From: Oleispira sp963851095
GTDB taxonomy: Bacteria; Pseudomonadota; Gammaproteobacteria; Pseudomonadales; Oceanobacteraceae
Length of the DNA stretch: 64,000 nucleotides
Reading direction: 5' to 3'
Assembly (NCBI GenBank): GCA_963851095.1
Contig: CAWKOX010000013.1
Coordinates: forward strand, 111,197-175,196
The notes below the pieces were generated by a model that was not told the DNA's origin, ran no database searches, and saw only the letters and a program-made list of their open reading frames with translations. How positions within the stretch are numbered: position 1 is the stretch's first letter; the number at the start of each line of letters is the position of its first letter. Position numbers and translations under genes: made by a program. This document shows, piece after piece, positions 1-8,990 of this stretch.

Positions 1-1035
1 TAAGTTACTCAATATTCTTTGTAAAAGAACTGCATCGGTATCAGTGTATTTTGTGGTTTCTTGACAGTTCAATGTTAAGTTTTTTTGATTAGCCTGATCT
101 CTAAATTGCTGCGTTAAATTATTTAAAATATCATTTAAATTACAGGGTTTTTTATTAAAAGATAAGGTTTTTGCATCTAGCTTTGATATGTCTAAAATCG
201 AATCGAGTAGTTCGTTCATGCCATCAGTACAGTTTTCTAATTTGGAGAATATCTCTTTGCCTTTGTGTGAGCTTATTTTCGGTTGCAAAGCCGATAAGAA
301 AAAATTCAGTGCTTGTAGTGGTTGTCGAAGGTCGTGGCTTGCAGAGGCTAAAAATCGAGTACGTGAGGCCGCAAATTCTTCCGCTTGATCTTTCTTTTCT
401 GAAAGGTTTTCTGCTAGTTTTTCGTTACGTTTACTCAACCATATGTTTTGCGCATTTCCTCTATGAAAAACGATAGCTATCTGCGTCATGAAAACGAAAA
501 ATAATGACAATGATATAACTAATAAATAATAAGGTTCAGGTATCCCAATGCTGTAAGCAATGATGTAAATTGAAAAAACACTAAGGTTATAAATGAGAAA
601 ATATTCAAACCAATAGCTACCAATTCCAACTGAACCTGCGGTGAGACCAAAAACGATTATGTTGAGAAAGACAGATGCTTCTGGGTATTGATTGAAATCC
701 ATGATGAATACAGTCATGCCCCAAAGACAGCCCGCAATGCAAGAGAGTAGTAGTGATAAATACTCGAATAACTGCGTTTTTTGCTTGCTGTAGTCAGTTT
801 TATACCAAAAGAATGTTAAATAACCTCGCAAGGCCGTGAGTAATAATATTGATAATAGCCAGCCGAATAATAATACATCTGATATTAAAGAATAAAATAC
901 GTAGCTTAGAAACAAAGGAAATAATGCTTGTACAATGAGAGTGCTTTTAAATAACCTAAGATAAGACTTTCGATGCTCTGTTTCAATTAGTGCAAGTTCA
1001 TCACTACTATATTTTGCATTGGTAAATATTTTCAT
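1..1035 (-). CDS. Membrane sensor histidine kinase, C-terminus cut off by window edge
   Basis: Reading the minus strand from ATG at 1033-1035 gives 345 open codons running off the left edge. Residues about 30-190 are very hydrophobic and look like six membrane segments (a 7TMR-like or MASE-like input domain, not identified). A short linker with coiled-coil character (about 195-225) follows, then a phosphoacceptor box SHDLRQPL with His234. The ATPase domain has only begun at the edge. The H-box with DLRQPLQAL is typical of the hybrid kinases of the NahK/ErcS type, so a receiver domain may follow outside the window. A role in sensing is inferred; the signal is unknown. No cognate regulator is visible. 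It is separated from the flagellin gene by a long perfect inverted repeat. Confidence 0.85.
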   Translation of the reverse strand, partial: MKIFTNAKYSSDELALIETEHRKSYLRLFKSTLIVQALFPLFLSYVFYSLISDVLLFGWLLSILLLTALRGYLTFFWYKTDYSKQKTQLFEYLSLLLSCIAGCLWGMTVFIMDFNQYPEASVFLNIIVFGLTAGSVGIGSYWFEYFLIYNLSVFSIYIIAYSIGIPEPYYLLVISLSLFFVFMTQIAIVFHRGNAQNIWLSKRNEKLAENLSEKKDQAEEFAASRTRFLASASHDLRQPLQALNFFLSALQPKISSHKGKEIFSKLENCTDGMNELLDSILDISKLDAKTLSFNKKPCNLNDILNNLTQQFRDQANQKNLTLNCQETTKYTDTDAVLLQRILSNL

Positions 1036-1097
1036 GTGTCTTTAGCTTAAATGTCGAAGAATTCAGATGAGTTACTTTGAATAATAGGTAATAAACC

Positions 1098-1130
1098 ATC
1101 TACACATTTCTACAATAGAAATGTGTAGAT
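1098..1130. terminator. Perfect 15-bp inverted repeat between flagellin and kinase genes
   Basis: Positions 1098-1112 and 1116-1130 are exact reverse complements with a 3-base loop. The repeat lies 56 bases past the flagellin stop on the minus strand. There the stem is followed by GGTTTATT rather than a clean U-run, so it is a plausible but not textbook terminator. It could also be an mRNA 3'-end stabilising structure. Confidence 0.5.
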
Positions 1131-1185
1131 TAATAGAAATATCTTATCAGATATTGGTTTGCTTGTTGATATTGATTGAAGGTTA

Positions 1186-1986
1186 CTACGACAATAAGCG
1201 TAGAGTATCTTCTGCACTGGCATTTGCCTGGCCTTGCACAGCGGTTTGCACCTGCTGCTTAACCTGTTCAATCACCATTTGGCTGACGAGTTCTGCAACA
1301 TCGGCATCTTCTACCCGACTCCTTGCGGCCAGTGTTTGCTCTTCTTCGTTGGCCAATTGTGTGACGCTGCTATCAATACGATTATTGACAGCGCCTAGTT
1401 CCGAGCGGCGCTCTGTGACTTGCTGCTGAAGTGCATCTATATTAGTTAAGTTATCCCCTGAATCGGGATTAGAGAAATCTAATTGTTCTAGCGCTTCTTT
1501 AATCGGGTCAGCCGTGACATTGGCGGTGAGAGATACAATATCTCCAGCTTTGTCGCCGAGTTGAAAGCTTGACCCTTGTGCATTATCACTCGTTTGAAAT
1601 AACTTTTTATCATTAAACGAGCTTTGCTCTAAGACTTGATTAATCTGCTCACTAATTTGAGAGGCTTCTTTGGCAAGGGCTGCACGGTCGGTATCATTAA
1701 GAATACCGTTACCTTGTTGTACGGCGAGTTCTTGTAGTCTTTCAATGCCACTGGAAATTTGAGCGAGGGCGCCATCTTCGGTTTCAATAAGCGATTTTGC
1801 ATCTAGGCCATTACGCTGAGCCTGCTGGTTGCCTGATATTTGGCTAGAGAAGCGGGTAGCGATGGCAAGACCTGCAGGATCGTCTGCAGCACTGTTTATG
1901 CGCTTTCCGCTACTGACTTGGCTATACGTTTGGCTGAGTTTATTACCCGTATCGATATAGCTATTACTGGTATTAATGGAAGTCAT
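1186..1986 (-). CDS. Short flagellin (FliC-like), orphan copy
   Basis: The 266-aa product has the conserved D0/D1 ends of flagellin. Near the N-terminus are SSGKRINSAADDPAGLAIA and ERLQELAVQ; near the C-terminus are SRVEDADVAELVSQMV and a final LRLLS. The variable central domain is almost absent (about residues 150-180), so it is shorter than most flagellins. The very N-terminus (MTSINTSN) lacks the usual MAQVINTN start but is still flagellin-like. No chaperone, FlaG, FliD or FliS gene is adjacent, so this is an isolated copy; the main flagellar cluster would have to be elsewhere. A GGAGGG sequence 10 bases upstream supports the ATG. It could be a minor filament subunit or a secreted flagellin-like protein. 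Confidence 0.88.
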   Translation of the reverse strand: MTSINTSNSYIDTGNKLSQTYSQVSSGKRINSAADDPAGLAIATRFSSQISGNQQAQRNGLDAKSLIETEDGALAQISSGIERLQELAVQQGNGILNDTDRAALAKEASQISEQINQVLEQSSFNDKKLFQTSDNAQGSSFQLGDKAGDIVSLTANVTADPIKEALEQLDFSNPDSGDNLTNIDALQQQVTERRSELGAVNNRIDSSVTQLANEEEQTLAARSRVEDADVAELVSQMVIEQVKQQVQTAVQGQANASAEDTLRLLS

Positions 1987-2121
1987 AGGAATGAACCCTC
2001 CGTTAAGGTTTCATTTCATTCTATCCTCTTCTTACGCAGTACTCATTAAAGAGTCTTGTAAGTCATGCAGTGATTGCCTAGGGCGACTTGTTATTGAATA
2101 GTTATAGCGGGTTTAGGTAAA

Positions 2122-3033
2122 TTAGTGTGAAGAGTTAACAGGGGTTTGTGAAATCAGCGCATCGTTGATGTGGGTGTTACTGATGCTAGTGTCGTTAATG
2201 TTTGTATCGAGAGTATTGTGTAAAAGATAGCGATTAGCTTTATTGTCTTGGATTGCAGATTGCTCGAACCCGTGCCACGCCTGTTGTAGTAATAATTCAG
2301 ACGCCGAAATCACCTCAACATTTTGTGCGGCCAGTTTAGGGATCTGTTGTGCGAGAAAAGCATGAGACTCTTGATAGGGGTGGCCAATCACAATGGCGCG
2401 TCCTGTTTTATGAGCAATTCTAATCGCTTTGTTCCACTGCTTGGTGAGCGCTTTTGTGCTTTTATCGTTATCCAAAAATATATGGCGACGCAGTGCGGGT
2501 AATTGGTATTTAACGGCTTGCTGATAAGCAACCGATTTTGGCGACGTGAGGCTGTCGACAAAGAATAAATCCTCTCCTTTAAGGGTTTCCATGACCCATT
2601 GCATGGATTGCTTATTTTGAGTTAATTCACTACCCATGTGGTTATTAATGCCTTTAACGTGAGGGATGGAAGCAATGGCCTTTTTCAGTGTGAGTTTAAA
2701 TTCGGTTTCTGTTAATGCTTTTGTTAATGCCCCCGGGCCTAGTGCTGCTTTAACGGTATTTTCCATCGGTGCATGAAGGATGACATCTTTATGCAAAAGG
2801 TTAGCTTTGTTGGCTAGCGTTTTGGCGTGGGGAGTATGTGGCAAAAACGCGAGCGTCAGTGGCGCGTCCAATTCAACCATAGCATTACCTAGGGGGTAGC
2901 TATTGCCAATGTCATCGATGATGACGACCAGTTGTGCGCTCACCTGTGCCGTTAATTGATTGCTAGGGTCTTGAGCTTGGGTTAACCCACTCAAGACCAT
3001 TAGCAGTAAGCATGTTGTGAGGTTATTAATCAT
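2122..3033 (-). CDS. yibQ: Divergent polysaccharide deacetylase family protein (YibQ/DUF610)
   Basis: The 303-aa product begins with a signal peptide (hydrophobic residues about 5-20, Ala-Gln-Ala cleavage area). The DUF610 core then starts at LVVIIDDIGNS and continues through LAFLPHTPHA, HAPMEN and INNHMGS. These His and Asp residues occupy the places of the metal ligands in the NodB-like fold. It overlaps the upstream ctpA gene by 8 bases and so is probably co-transcribed and translationally coupled. The substrate is not established; in E. coli it sits beside envC, and a periplasmic envelope-glycan role is inferred. The last 40 residues are an Asn/Thr/Ser-rich tail outside the domain. Confidence 0.9.
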   Translation of the reverse strand: MINNLTTCLLLMVLSGLTQAQDPSNQLTAQVSAQLVVIIDDIGNSYPLGNAMVELDAPLTLAFLPHTPHAKTLANKANLLHKDVILHAPMENTVKAALGPGALTKALTETEFKLTLKKAIASIPHVKGINNHMGSELTQNKQSMQWVMETLKGEDLFFVDSLTSPKSVAYQQAVKYQLPALRRHIFLDNDKSTKALTKQWNKAIRIAHKTGRAIVIGHPYQESHAFLAQQIPKLAAQNVEVISASELLLQQAWHGFEQSAIQDNKANRYLLHNTLDTNINDTSISNTHINDALISQTPVNSSH

Positions 3034-4459
3034 GGGTAGGCAAGGCTTGTGCTTCCATGTCGTCTGCCTGAACTTCAGTTGAAGGCTTGATTTGCTTCAG
3101 TGCGGGCTTTGCGTGGTGCTGAAACACACTCCAGCCTTTTAGCAGCGTATACGCTTGGTACAGTTGAAAATCTTTGCTTAATAAGTCGTCAGAGACCTGA
3201 TGATCATTTTCGATGGCCGCTTCGCTATTATCCCCACTATTACCTTCGCTTTCATCGTTACCGTTTGATAGGTGTCCAGATAGGTCGCTTTCTTTGTAGT
3301 AGCTTTGTTCGTAAGTTGTGACTTCACTTTGTTCAACAAAAACGTCTGGGTGAATGCCTTGCGCTTGTATCGAGCGCCCCTTTGGCGTGAAATAACGGGC
3401 GGTGGTTAGCTTAATCGCTTTGTCGCCGCCAATTGGCAGCACACTTTGCACAGAGCCTTTACCAAACGACTGCGTGCCCACAATCACTGCGCGCTTATGA
3501 TCTTGTAGGGCACCAGCAACAATTTCAGACGCGGAAGCAGAGCCACCGTTAATTAATACAATTAACGGAATATCTTCGGCAATGGTTTCTTCGCTCGCAG
3601 AGTAGCGGAAGTCAGACTCTGCAATGCGACCTTCGGTATAGACGATAAGGCCCGTATTCAAAAATGCGTCAGAGACTTCAACCGCAGCATCTAAAACGCC
3701 GCCAGGGTTATTACGTAAATCTAAAATTAAGCCATTAAATTGCTCATTATTGTCTTTGGCAACGGTTTGCAGTTTAGCAATGGCCTCAATCAGTTCGCGG
3801 CCACTTTTATCTTGGAACTGAGTAATACGAAGATAACCAATGCCGTCACCTAGGCTTTCACCACGAACACTCGCGACTTTAATTTCTGCGCGGGTAACCG
3901 TGAAGTCTAATAGCTCTGGTTCTCCGGCGCGACGAATGGTGAGTTCAATATCGGTGCCGGGTTCGCCCCGCATTTTATCAATGGCATTGGTGAGTGACAT
4001 TTCACGCACGGGTTCGCCATCAAGGGAGACAATTAAATCTCCCGATTTAATGCCGGCTTTTTTCGCAGGGGTATCATCAATCGGGGTAACGACTTTGATT
4101 AATCCATCTTCAATGCCGACTTCAATGCCTAAGCCGCCAAACTTACCCGTGGTATGTTCTTGCAGTTCGCTAAAATCTTCAGGTAATAAATAATCAGAGT
4201 GAGGGTCGAGGTTGCTTAGCATGCCATCAATAGCGTATTGCAACAGAGTTTTATCATCGACAGGTTCGACATACGAACTACGAATGCGGTCGAAAATTTC
4301 AGTAAAATTACGCAGTTCGTGCAGAGGCAATTGGCTTTCTTGAACGGCCGAAATATCTGAAGTTTCAGGTTCTTCTGTGGCGAGTACGTGAGCCGATAAT
4401 AACTGGCTGCCGATTAATAAGGCACTATAAGCGACGTATTTGAACATTCTAATTCCCAT
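3026..4459 (-). CDS. ctpA: C-terminal processing peptidase, S41 family (CtpA)
   Basis: This 477-aa periplasmic protease has a signal peptide (hydrophobic about 6-27), a PDZ domain around residues 100-190 (GGLGIEVG, DLIVSLDG) and the S41 catalytic core. The Ser/Lys dyad is visible as GGSASASEI (probable nucleophile Ser309) and SFGKGSVQS (Lys334), with the 25-residue spacing seen in Prc. The family trims or degrades periplasmic and envelope proteins, including murein hydrolases in some species. It lies between envC and yibQ, consistent with cell-wall remodelling. An in-frame ATG four codons later (MFKYVAYS) is an alternative start. The C-terminal 90 residues are acidic and low in complexity. 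Confidence 0.93.
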   Translation of the reverse strand: MGIRMFKYVAYSALLIGSQLLSAHVLATEEPETSDISAVQESQLPLHELRNFTEIFDRIRSSYVEPVDDKTLLQYAIDGMLSNLDPHSDYLLPEDFSELQEHTTGKFGGLGIEVGIEDGLIKVVTPIDDTPAKKAGIKSGDLIVSLDGEPVREMSLTNAIDKMRGEPGTDIELTIRRAGEPELLDFTVTRAEIKVASVRGESLGDGIGYLRITQFQDKSGRELIEAIAKLQTVAKDNNEQFNGLILDLRNNPGGVLDAAVEVSDAFLNTGLIVYTEGRIAESDFRYSASEETIAEDIPLIVLINGGSASASEIVAGALQDHKRAVIVGTQSFGKGSVQSVLPIGGDKAIKLTTARYFTPKGRSIQAQGIHPDVFVEQSEVTTYEQSYYKESDLSGHLSNGNDESEGNSGDNSEAAIENDHQVSDDLLSKDFQLYQAYTLLKGWSVFQHHAKPALKQIKPSTEVQADDMEAQALPTHD

Positions 4460-4494
4460 ATAAATGTATTTCCCTTGCCTGTTTTTTATTGACG

Positions 4495-5622
4495 CTATCG
4501 TTTAAGCCAAGCCGCAGGATCTTGTGGTTTACCATTGTGTCTGATTTCAAAATACAAGCGAGGTTCCTTAAAACCACCAGAGCTGCCTAAGGTAGCAATA
4601 TTTTCGCCCTGATACACCCAATCGCCGACAGATTTTAATAGGCTTTGATTGCGTGCGTACAAACTTAAATACCCATCACCGTGATCAACGATCAATAATA
4701 GCCCAAATCCTCGTAGCCAGTCGCTAAAGACAATGCGGCCATGATGAATAGCGGTAATGGCTGAGCCTTCGTAGCCTTTCATTAACCAGCCCTGCCACTT
4801 GCTGCGTGCTTGTGCATTATTATTGCCGAAGGCTTTAACGATGCTGCCTTTAGTCGGTCTAGGAAGCTTGCCTTTTAATGAGCGAATGGGGCGGGCATCG
4901 TTTTTGCGCACGCTGTTATCAAGCAGGGTCGCCACTTCGGTAATCAGTTGCTGTAAGCGCTTTTGATCTTTTTGCTTTTGGCTTAAATCATTGCTTTTTT
5001 GCTGGCGTTGAAGCTCTAAGCTGGCCAGTAATTTCTTATGCTGCTTCTTTTCGTTATTCAGCTGTTTGTTTTTCTTAAGCAGCGAATTCTCTGTTTTAAT
5101 TAATTGGTTTTGCTGAGCTAAAATTTCATTTTCGATATTGTTTAAGCGTTTCAAATTGACGATCAGTGTTTGAATGCTTTCCATTCGCGCTTTATTGAAA
5201 TACTCGTAGTACTTCAACATGCGGCTAATTTGCTGGGGGTCGTCTTGATTGAGTAACACTTTAATCGAGCCCTGATTGCCGAGCTTTTGAGCGCCGGTAA
5301 GCTGTTTGGCAAGTTGCTGCTTTTGCTCAGATTTAAGGAAGCGGAGCTGGCTTTGCTCCGCTTTCAGCTTTTTTAGGCGGGCGCGCTCTGTATTTAATTG
5401 AGAGCGGATATTGTTGATTTTTTTAGTGGTTGCACCAATGTTTTCATCGGATTTTCGTAACGCTTCGCTGAGTTTGTCGTGTTCGGATTCTGTCTCTTTT
5501 AACCAAGACTGCAGCTTTTTAATCTCTTCTTGCAGCTTGGCAAGGTCTGCCTGTTCATCGGCCATGCTGACTTGCGTCAGCGAACTAATAAAGAGGCAAA
5601 AAAGAAAGAAAATCCGGATCAT
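4495..5622 (-). CDS. envC: Murein hydrolase activator EnvC
   Basis: The 375-aa protein has a signal peptide (about 1-21), a long coiled coil (about 22-230, rich in Glu/Lys/Gln heptads) and a C-terminal LytM/M23-like domain (about 255-375). The zinc ligands of active M23 enzymes are missing: the final HxH position reads RLYFEIRH instead of HLHFEIR. This is the known degenerate state of EnvC, which activates AmiA/AmiB amidases at the septum rather than cutting peptidoglycan itself. It lies 15 bases after gpmI, the same order as in E. coli (gpmM-envC-yibQ), with ctpA inserted. Confidence 0.94.
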   Translation of the reverse strand: MIRIFFLFCLFISSLTQVSMADEQADLAKLQEEIKKLQSWLKETESEHDKLSEALRKSDENIGATTKKINNIRSQLNTERARLKKLKAEQSQLRFLKSEQKQQLAKQLTGAQKLGNQGSIKVLLNQDDPQQISRMLKYYEYFNKARMESIQTLIVNLKRLNNIENEILAQQNQLIKTENSLLKKNKQLNNEKKQHKKLLASLELQRQQKSNDLSQKQKDQKRLQQLITEVATLLDNSVRKNDARPIRSLKGKLPRPTKGSIVKAFGNNNAQARSKWQGWLMKGYEGSAITAIHHGRIVFSDWLRGFGLLLIVDHGDGYLSLYARNQSLLKSVGDWVYQGENIATLGSSGGFKEPRLYFEIRHNGKPQDPAAWLKR

Positions 5623-5636
5623 GTTATCGACTCGAT

Positions 5637-7172
5637 CTATTTGTTGATAAGGTTAGAACCCGACATTTCAGTCGGCTGCTCTAGATTCATCATGGCTAAT
5701 AGTGTTGGCGATACATCACATAGGCTGCCTGCTTTAATCGTGCGGCCATCGTTATTAGCGTGCACATAAACCAGGTCAACCGGGCCTGTGGTATGAGACG
5801 TTAATGGGCCACCCGTTTCGGGGTTGATCATTTGCTCGGCATTGCCGTGATCCGCGGTGATTAAACACTCACCATTTACTTCTAAAATGGCATCGGTGAT
5901 GCGCTTCAAGCATTCATCAATACACTCGGCCGCTTTGACCGCCGCAGAATAAACACCGGTATGTCCTACCATATCACCGTTGGCGTAGTTACAAACGATT
6001 AAGTCGTGCTTGCCACTTTTAATCGCCGCGACTAATTTGTCGGTTAGCTCAGGGGCGTTCATTTCAGGCTGTAGATCGTAAGTTGCTACATCTGGAGAAG
6101 GTACAAGAATGCGTTCTTCACCGGGGTATAAATCTTCACGGCCGCCCGAGAAGAAGAAGGTTACGTGAGCGTATTTTTCAGTTTCGGCAATGCGTAATTG
6201 GGTTAAACCTAAATCAGACACGTATTCGCCAATACCATTAACCAAAGAAGCAGGTGGATAAGCACAGCTTGCGGGAATGTCGGCAGCGTACTCTGTTAAC
6301 ATTACATAATCGGCTAGCTTAGGAATAACATTACGCTCGAAACCAGTGAAGTCAGGTTCAACAAAAGCGCGGGTGATTTCACGGGCGCGGTCAGGGCGGA
6401 AGTTCATAAAGATGATGCTATCGCCATCTTCAACTTTTCCACCTTCGCCGATGACGGTAGCACCAACAAATTCATCGTCTTCATCACGGGCATAAGCCGC
6501 TTCTAGCGCGGCAATGCCGGTGTCTGCATGGTTTGCTGCTTTTGCCTCAGTCATCGCAACATAAGCAGGTTCAATGCGTTCCCAGCGGTTGTCACGGTCC
6601 ATGGCGTAATAACGCCCGGTTAGAGTAGCGATGGAACCTGTGCCTAATTCGTCTAATTTGGCTTGTAGGGCTTTAATAGAGGGCTCTGCGCTGCGCGGTG
6701 GAACGTCGCGGCCATCTAGAATACCGTGTACGTATAATTTTGTGATACCACGCTTAACGGCCATTTCGCAGGCTGCAAAGATTTGCTCTTCATGACTGTG
6801 TACGCCACCCGGAGACAATAGACCCGCAAGGTGAACGGCACCGCCATTGGCTTTTGCTTTATCGATAGCGTTGCATAATACGGCATTATTAAAGAACTCG
6901 CCGTCGGCCACGTCTTTATTAATACGGGTAAAGTTTTGATAAACGATGCGGCCCGCCCCTAAGTTCATGTGGCCCACTTCAGAGTTGCCCATTTGTCCTT
7001 CTGGTAAACCTACCGCATTCCCCGACGTTTGTAACAAAGCGTTTGGGTATGTTTTCAACAGTGCATCCCAGTTTGGGGTGTGTGCATTGGCGATAGCATT
7101 ATGTTCGGATTCTTCTCCATGGCCCCAGCCATCAAGAATGATTAGTGCAGTCGGTGTGCGGGTCTGGCTCAT
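5637..7172 (-). CDS. gpmI: 2,3-bisphosphoglycerate-independent phosphoglycerate mutase
   Basis: This 511-aa cytoplasmic glycolytic and gluconeogenic enzyme interconverts 3- and 2-phosphoglycerate using Mn2+. The N-terminus ALIILDGWG carries a metal ligand, and MGNSEVGHMNLG contains the phosphorylated serine (Ser64). The C-terminal alkaline-phosphatase-like metal sites are seen in LITADHGNAEQM and SHTTGPV. The length matches the family (about 510). It is the first gene of a minus-strand block followed by envC, ctpA and yibQ and is divergent from the rhodanese gene. No strong ribosome binding site precedes the ATG, but the N-terminus aligns well with the family. Confidence 0.96.
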   Translation of the reverse strand: MSQTRTPTALIILDGWGHGEESEHNAIANAHTPNWDALLKTYPNALLQTSGNAVGLPEGQMGNSEVGHMNLGAGRIVYQNFTRINKDVADGEFFNNAVLCNAIDKAKANGGAVHLAGLLSPGGVHSHEEQIFAACEMAVKRGITKLYVHGILDGRDVPPRSAEPSIKALQAKLDELGTGSIATLTGRYYAMDRDNRWERIEPAYVAMTEAKAANHADTGIAALEAAYARDEDDEFVGATVIGEGGKVEDGDSIIFMNFRPDRAREITRAFVEPDFTGFERNVIPKLADYVMLTEYAADIPASCAYPPASLVNGIGEYVSDLGLTQLRIAETEKYAHVTFFFSGGREDLYPGEERILVPSPDVATYDLQPEMNAPELTDKLVAAIKSGKHDLIVCNYANGDMVGHTGVYSAAVKAAECIDECLKRITDAILEVNGECLITADHGNAEQMINPETGGPLTSHTTGPVDLVYVHANNDGRTIKAGSLCDVSPTLLAMMNLEQPTEMSGSNLINK

Positions 7173-7362
7173 AATAGGAATAGCTCTATCTAATCGCTGA
7201 GCAATAGCCCAACGATAAATTAACGTGAGTAAGCAAAAAATATTGTGCCTATTCTAGCGAATCTGTGGCCTTGCGTCATTTTCTATTCTTTTTCGCGCTT
7301 CGGCTGGTTATACTGCGGCCTTGATCCTCTTATCAGTCAACCAAATAGGCAGTAAACAGGTT

Positions 7363-7776
7363 ATGGAACAAGTTTTCGACTTTATCAACAATAATTGGAT
7401 GTTAGCCAGTGTATGGGGCGTATTTTTAGCAGCCTTCTTATGGGATAACAACCAGCGAAGTGGTACGAGCATTAGTACGGCGCAAGCGACTCAGATGATC
7501 AACAAGCAAGATGCCGTTGTTTTGGATATTCGTGATAAGAAAGATTTTGATGCGGGTCACTTAGCCAATGCGATCAATATTCCTTACGCGTCGTTGACTG
7601 AGCGCATGGCAGAACTTGAATCTTCGAAAGAACACCCCATTGTATTAGTATGCAAGTCTGGCCAAAGTGTTGGGATGGCGGGTAAAACGTTGAAGCAGAA
7701 GGGTTTCCAAGTATTCCGCTTAAGCGGCGGTATGATGGAATGGGGTAATCAAAACCTTCCTGTAGTAACTAAATAA
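7363..7776 (+). CDS. yibN: Membrane-anchored rhodanese-like protein (YibN)
   Basis: Starting at the ATG at 7363, the product is 137 aa: one N-terminal membrane segment (about residues 9-28) and a single rhodanese domain. The domain has the CH2-like stretch DIRDKKDFDAGHLANAINIP and the active-site loop VCKSGQSVG with a catalytic Cys. An in-frame TTG 14 codons upstream is a less likely start, because its extra residues do not resemble YibN. It lies opposite gpmI and upstream of secB, as yibN does in E. coli. Sulfur-transfer activity is inferred from the Cys; the physiological acceptor is unknown. Confidence 0.9.
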   Translation: MEQVFDFINNNWMLASVWGVFLAAFLWDNNQRSGTSISTAQATQMINKQDAVVLDIRDKKDFDAGHLANAINIPYASLTERMAELESSKEHPIVLVCKSGQSVGMAGKTLKQKGFQVFRLSGGMMEWGNQNLPVVTK

Positions 7777-7791
7777 TCGATCTGAGATCAA

Positions 7792-7819
7792 TTAATCGTT
7801 ACGAGATTACAGATATAAT
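7792..7819 (+). promoter_or_regulatory. Possible sigma70 promoter of secB
   Basis: A perfect -10 TATAAT lies at 7814-7819, 87 bases before secB. The -35 is weak (TTAATC at 7792-7797, 16-base spacer). The call rests mostly on the -10. Confidence 0.3.
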
Positions 7820-7905
7820 GGTCGCCAATAATGGGGCTAATACATTTACAAAGCATAGCCAGAAGGTTGTGCTGATACAACAAATAATAAAATTAAGGAC
7901 ATATC

Positions 7906-8385
7906 ATGGCTGATCAAGAACAAGCAAAAGAGCAAGCACAAGAACAGGGTCAATTTTCTCTACAGCGTTTTTACGTAAAAGATTCATCGTTCGAATCTCC
8001 AAATGCTCCAGAGTCATTCCAAAAGCAGTGGAAGCCAGAAGTTAAGCTAGATTTAAATAGCCGCTCTCGCAAGTTGGCTGACGATACTTATGAAGTAGAC
8101 GTTAAAGTAACAGCAACTGCAGAGAATGATGGCGAAACAGCTTTCTTAGTAGAAGTAGTTTTAGGCGGTATTTTCCATATTAAAGGTATTGAAGGCGAAC
8201 AGCTTAAGCACATGTTAGGTGCATTCTGCCCGAATATCTTATTCCCATACGTTCGTGAAACAATCGACCAGTTGGTCATTAAAGGTAGCTTCCCAGCCTT
8301 GATGCTAGCGCCGATTAACTTCGAAGCCTTGTATCAGCAAGCTCAAGCTCAGCAAGCACCTGCTGCTGAAGAGACTGTTCAGTAA
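7906..8385 (+). CDS. secB: Protein-export chaperone SecB
   Basis: The 159-aa protein has the SecB core: FSLQRFYVKDSSFESPNAP near the N-terminus, the conserved VEVVLGGIF strand and LFPYVRETI before the C-terminal helix. It binds unfolded preproteins as a tetramer and hands them to SecA. AAGGACAT precedes the ATG. The C-terminal tail is Gln/Ala-rich (QQAQAQQAPAAEE), a common SecB feature. It is the last gene of the yibN-secB pair and is followed by a strong hairpin. grxC, which often lies between yibN and secB, is absent. Confidence 0.97.
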   Translation: MADQEQAKEQAQEQGQFSLQRFYVKDSSFESPNAPESFQKQWKPEVKLDLNSRSRKLADDTYEVDVKVTATAENDGETAFLVEVVLGGIFHIKGIEGEQLKHMLGAFCPNILFPYVRETIDQLVIKGSFPALMLAPINFEALYQQAQAQQAPAAEETVQ

Positions 8386-8430
8386 TAGGGTTGTAATATA
8401 GAGCTTCACTGCTGATTTATTACGCTTAAT

Positions 8431-8479
8431 AAAAAACCGAAGACATGCTTGTAATTTAATGCATGAATTCGGTTTTTTT
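8431..8479. terminator. Bidirectional terminator between secB and trmL
   Basis: AAAAAACCGAA (8431-8441) pairs with TTCGGTTTTTTT (from 8468), with an inner CATGC/GCATG arm. A-rich and T-rich flanks let it work in both directions between these convergent genes. Confidence 0.85.
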
Positions 8480-8525
8480 ATGCCTGTTGCTTGAAGGCTA
8501 CTGGTAAGTTAGACGTGAGAAGTTA

Positions 8526-8990
8526 CTAACTCCCACCCGCATAGCCATTCTGGCGCCACGCTTCAAAAATCATCACGGCAACGGTATTCGATAAATTCAT
8601 ACTGCGGCTGCTCTCTTTCATTGGCAGACGTAACCACTGCTCAAACGGAATACTTTCACGTACATCTTCTGGTAAACCGCGAGTTTCTGGGCCAAACATC
8701 AAAAAATCACCGTCTTTAAACTGTGCTTCTGAGTGAGTCGTTTTGCCTTTGGTCGTTAGAGCGTAAATTGTTTCTGGTTTTTCTTTCTCTAAAAAGTCGG
8801 TGTAGTTTTCATGAATGCGCACATTCGCCCATTCATGGTAATCCAGCCCTGCACGGCGCAGTGCTTTTTCTTCCATATCAAAACCCAGCGGTTTGATCAG
8901 GTGCAGCTGGCAGCCAGTATTAGCACATAGGCGAATGATGTTGCCTGTGTTTGGTGGTATTTCTGGTTCAAATAAAACGATGTTAAACAT
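8526..8990 (-). CDS. trmL: tRNA (cytidine/uridine-34 2'-O)-methyltransferase TrmL
   Basis: This 154-aa SPOUT methyltransferase shows the conserved EPEIPPNTGNIIRLCANTG at the start, the knot motif FGPETRGLP and the C-terminal LPMKESSRSMNLSNTVAV. It methylates the wobble ribose of tRNA-Leu isoacceptors using SAM, acting as a dimer. Length and ends match E. coli TrmL (YibK). AGGAG lies 5 bases before the ATG. It belongs to the same yib neighbourhood as secB in enterics and is convergent with secB here. Confidence 0.96.
   Translation of the reverse strand: MFNIVLFEPEIPPNTGNIIRLCANTGCQLHLIKPLGFDMEEKALRRAGLDYHEWANVRIHENYTDFLEKEKPETIYALTTKGKTTHSEAQFKDGDFLMFGPETRGLPEDVRESIPFEQWLRLPMKESSRSMNLSNTVAVMIFEAWRQNGYAGGS

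Noticed and set aside
1987..2100. Sigma28 or sigma54 promoter for the flagellin
   Set aside because: No match to TAAAGTTT-N11-GCCGATAA or to TGGCAC-N5-TTGC on the minus strand.
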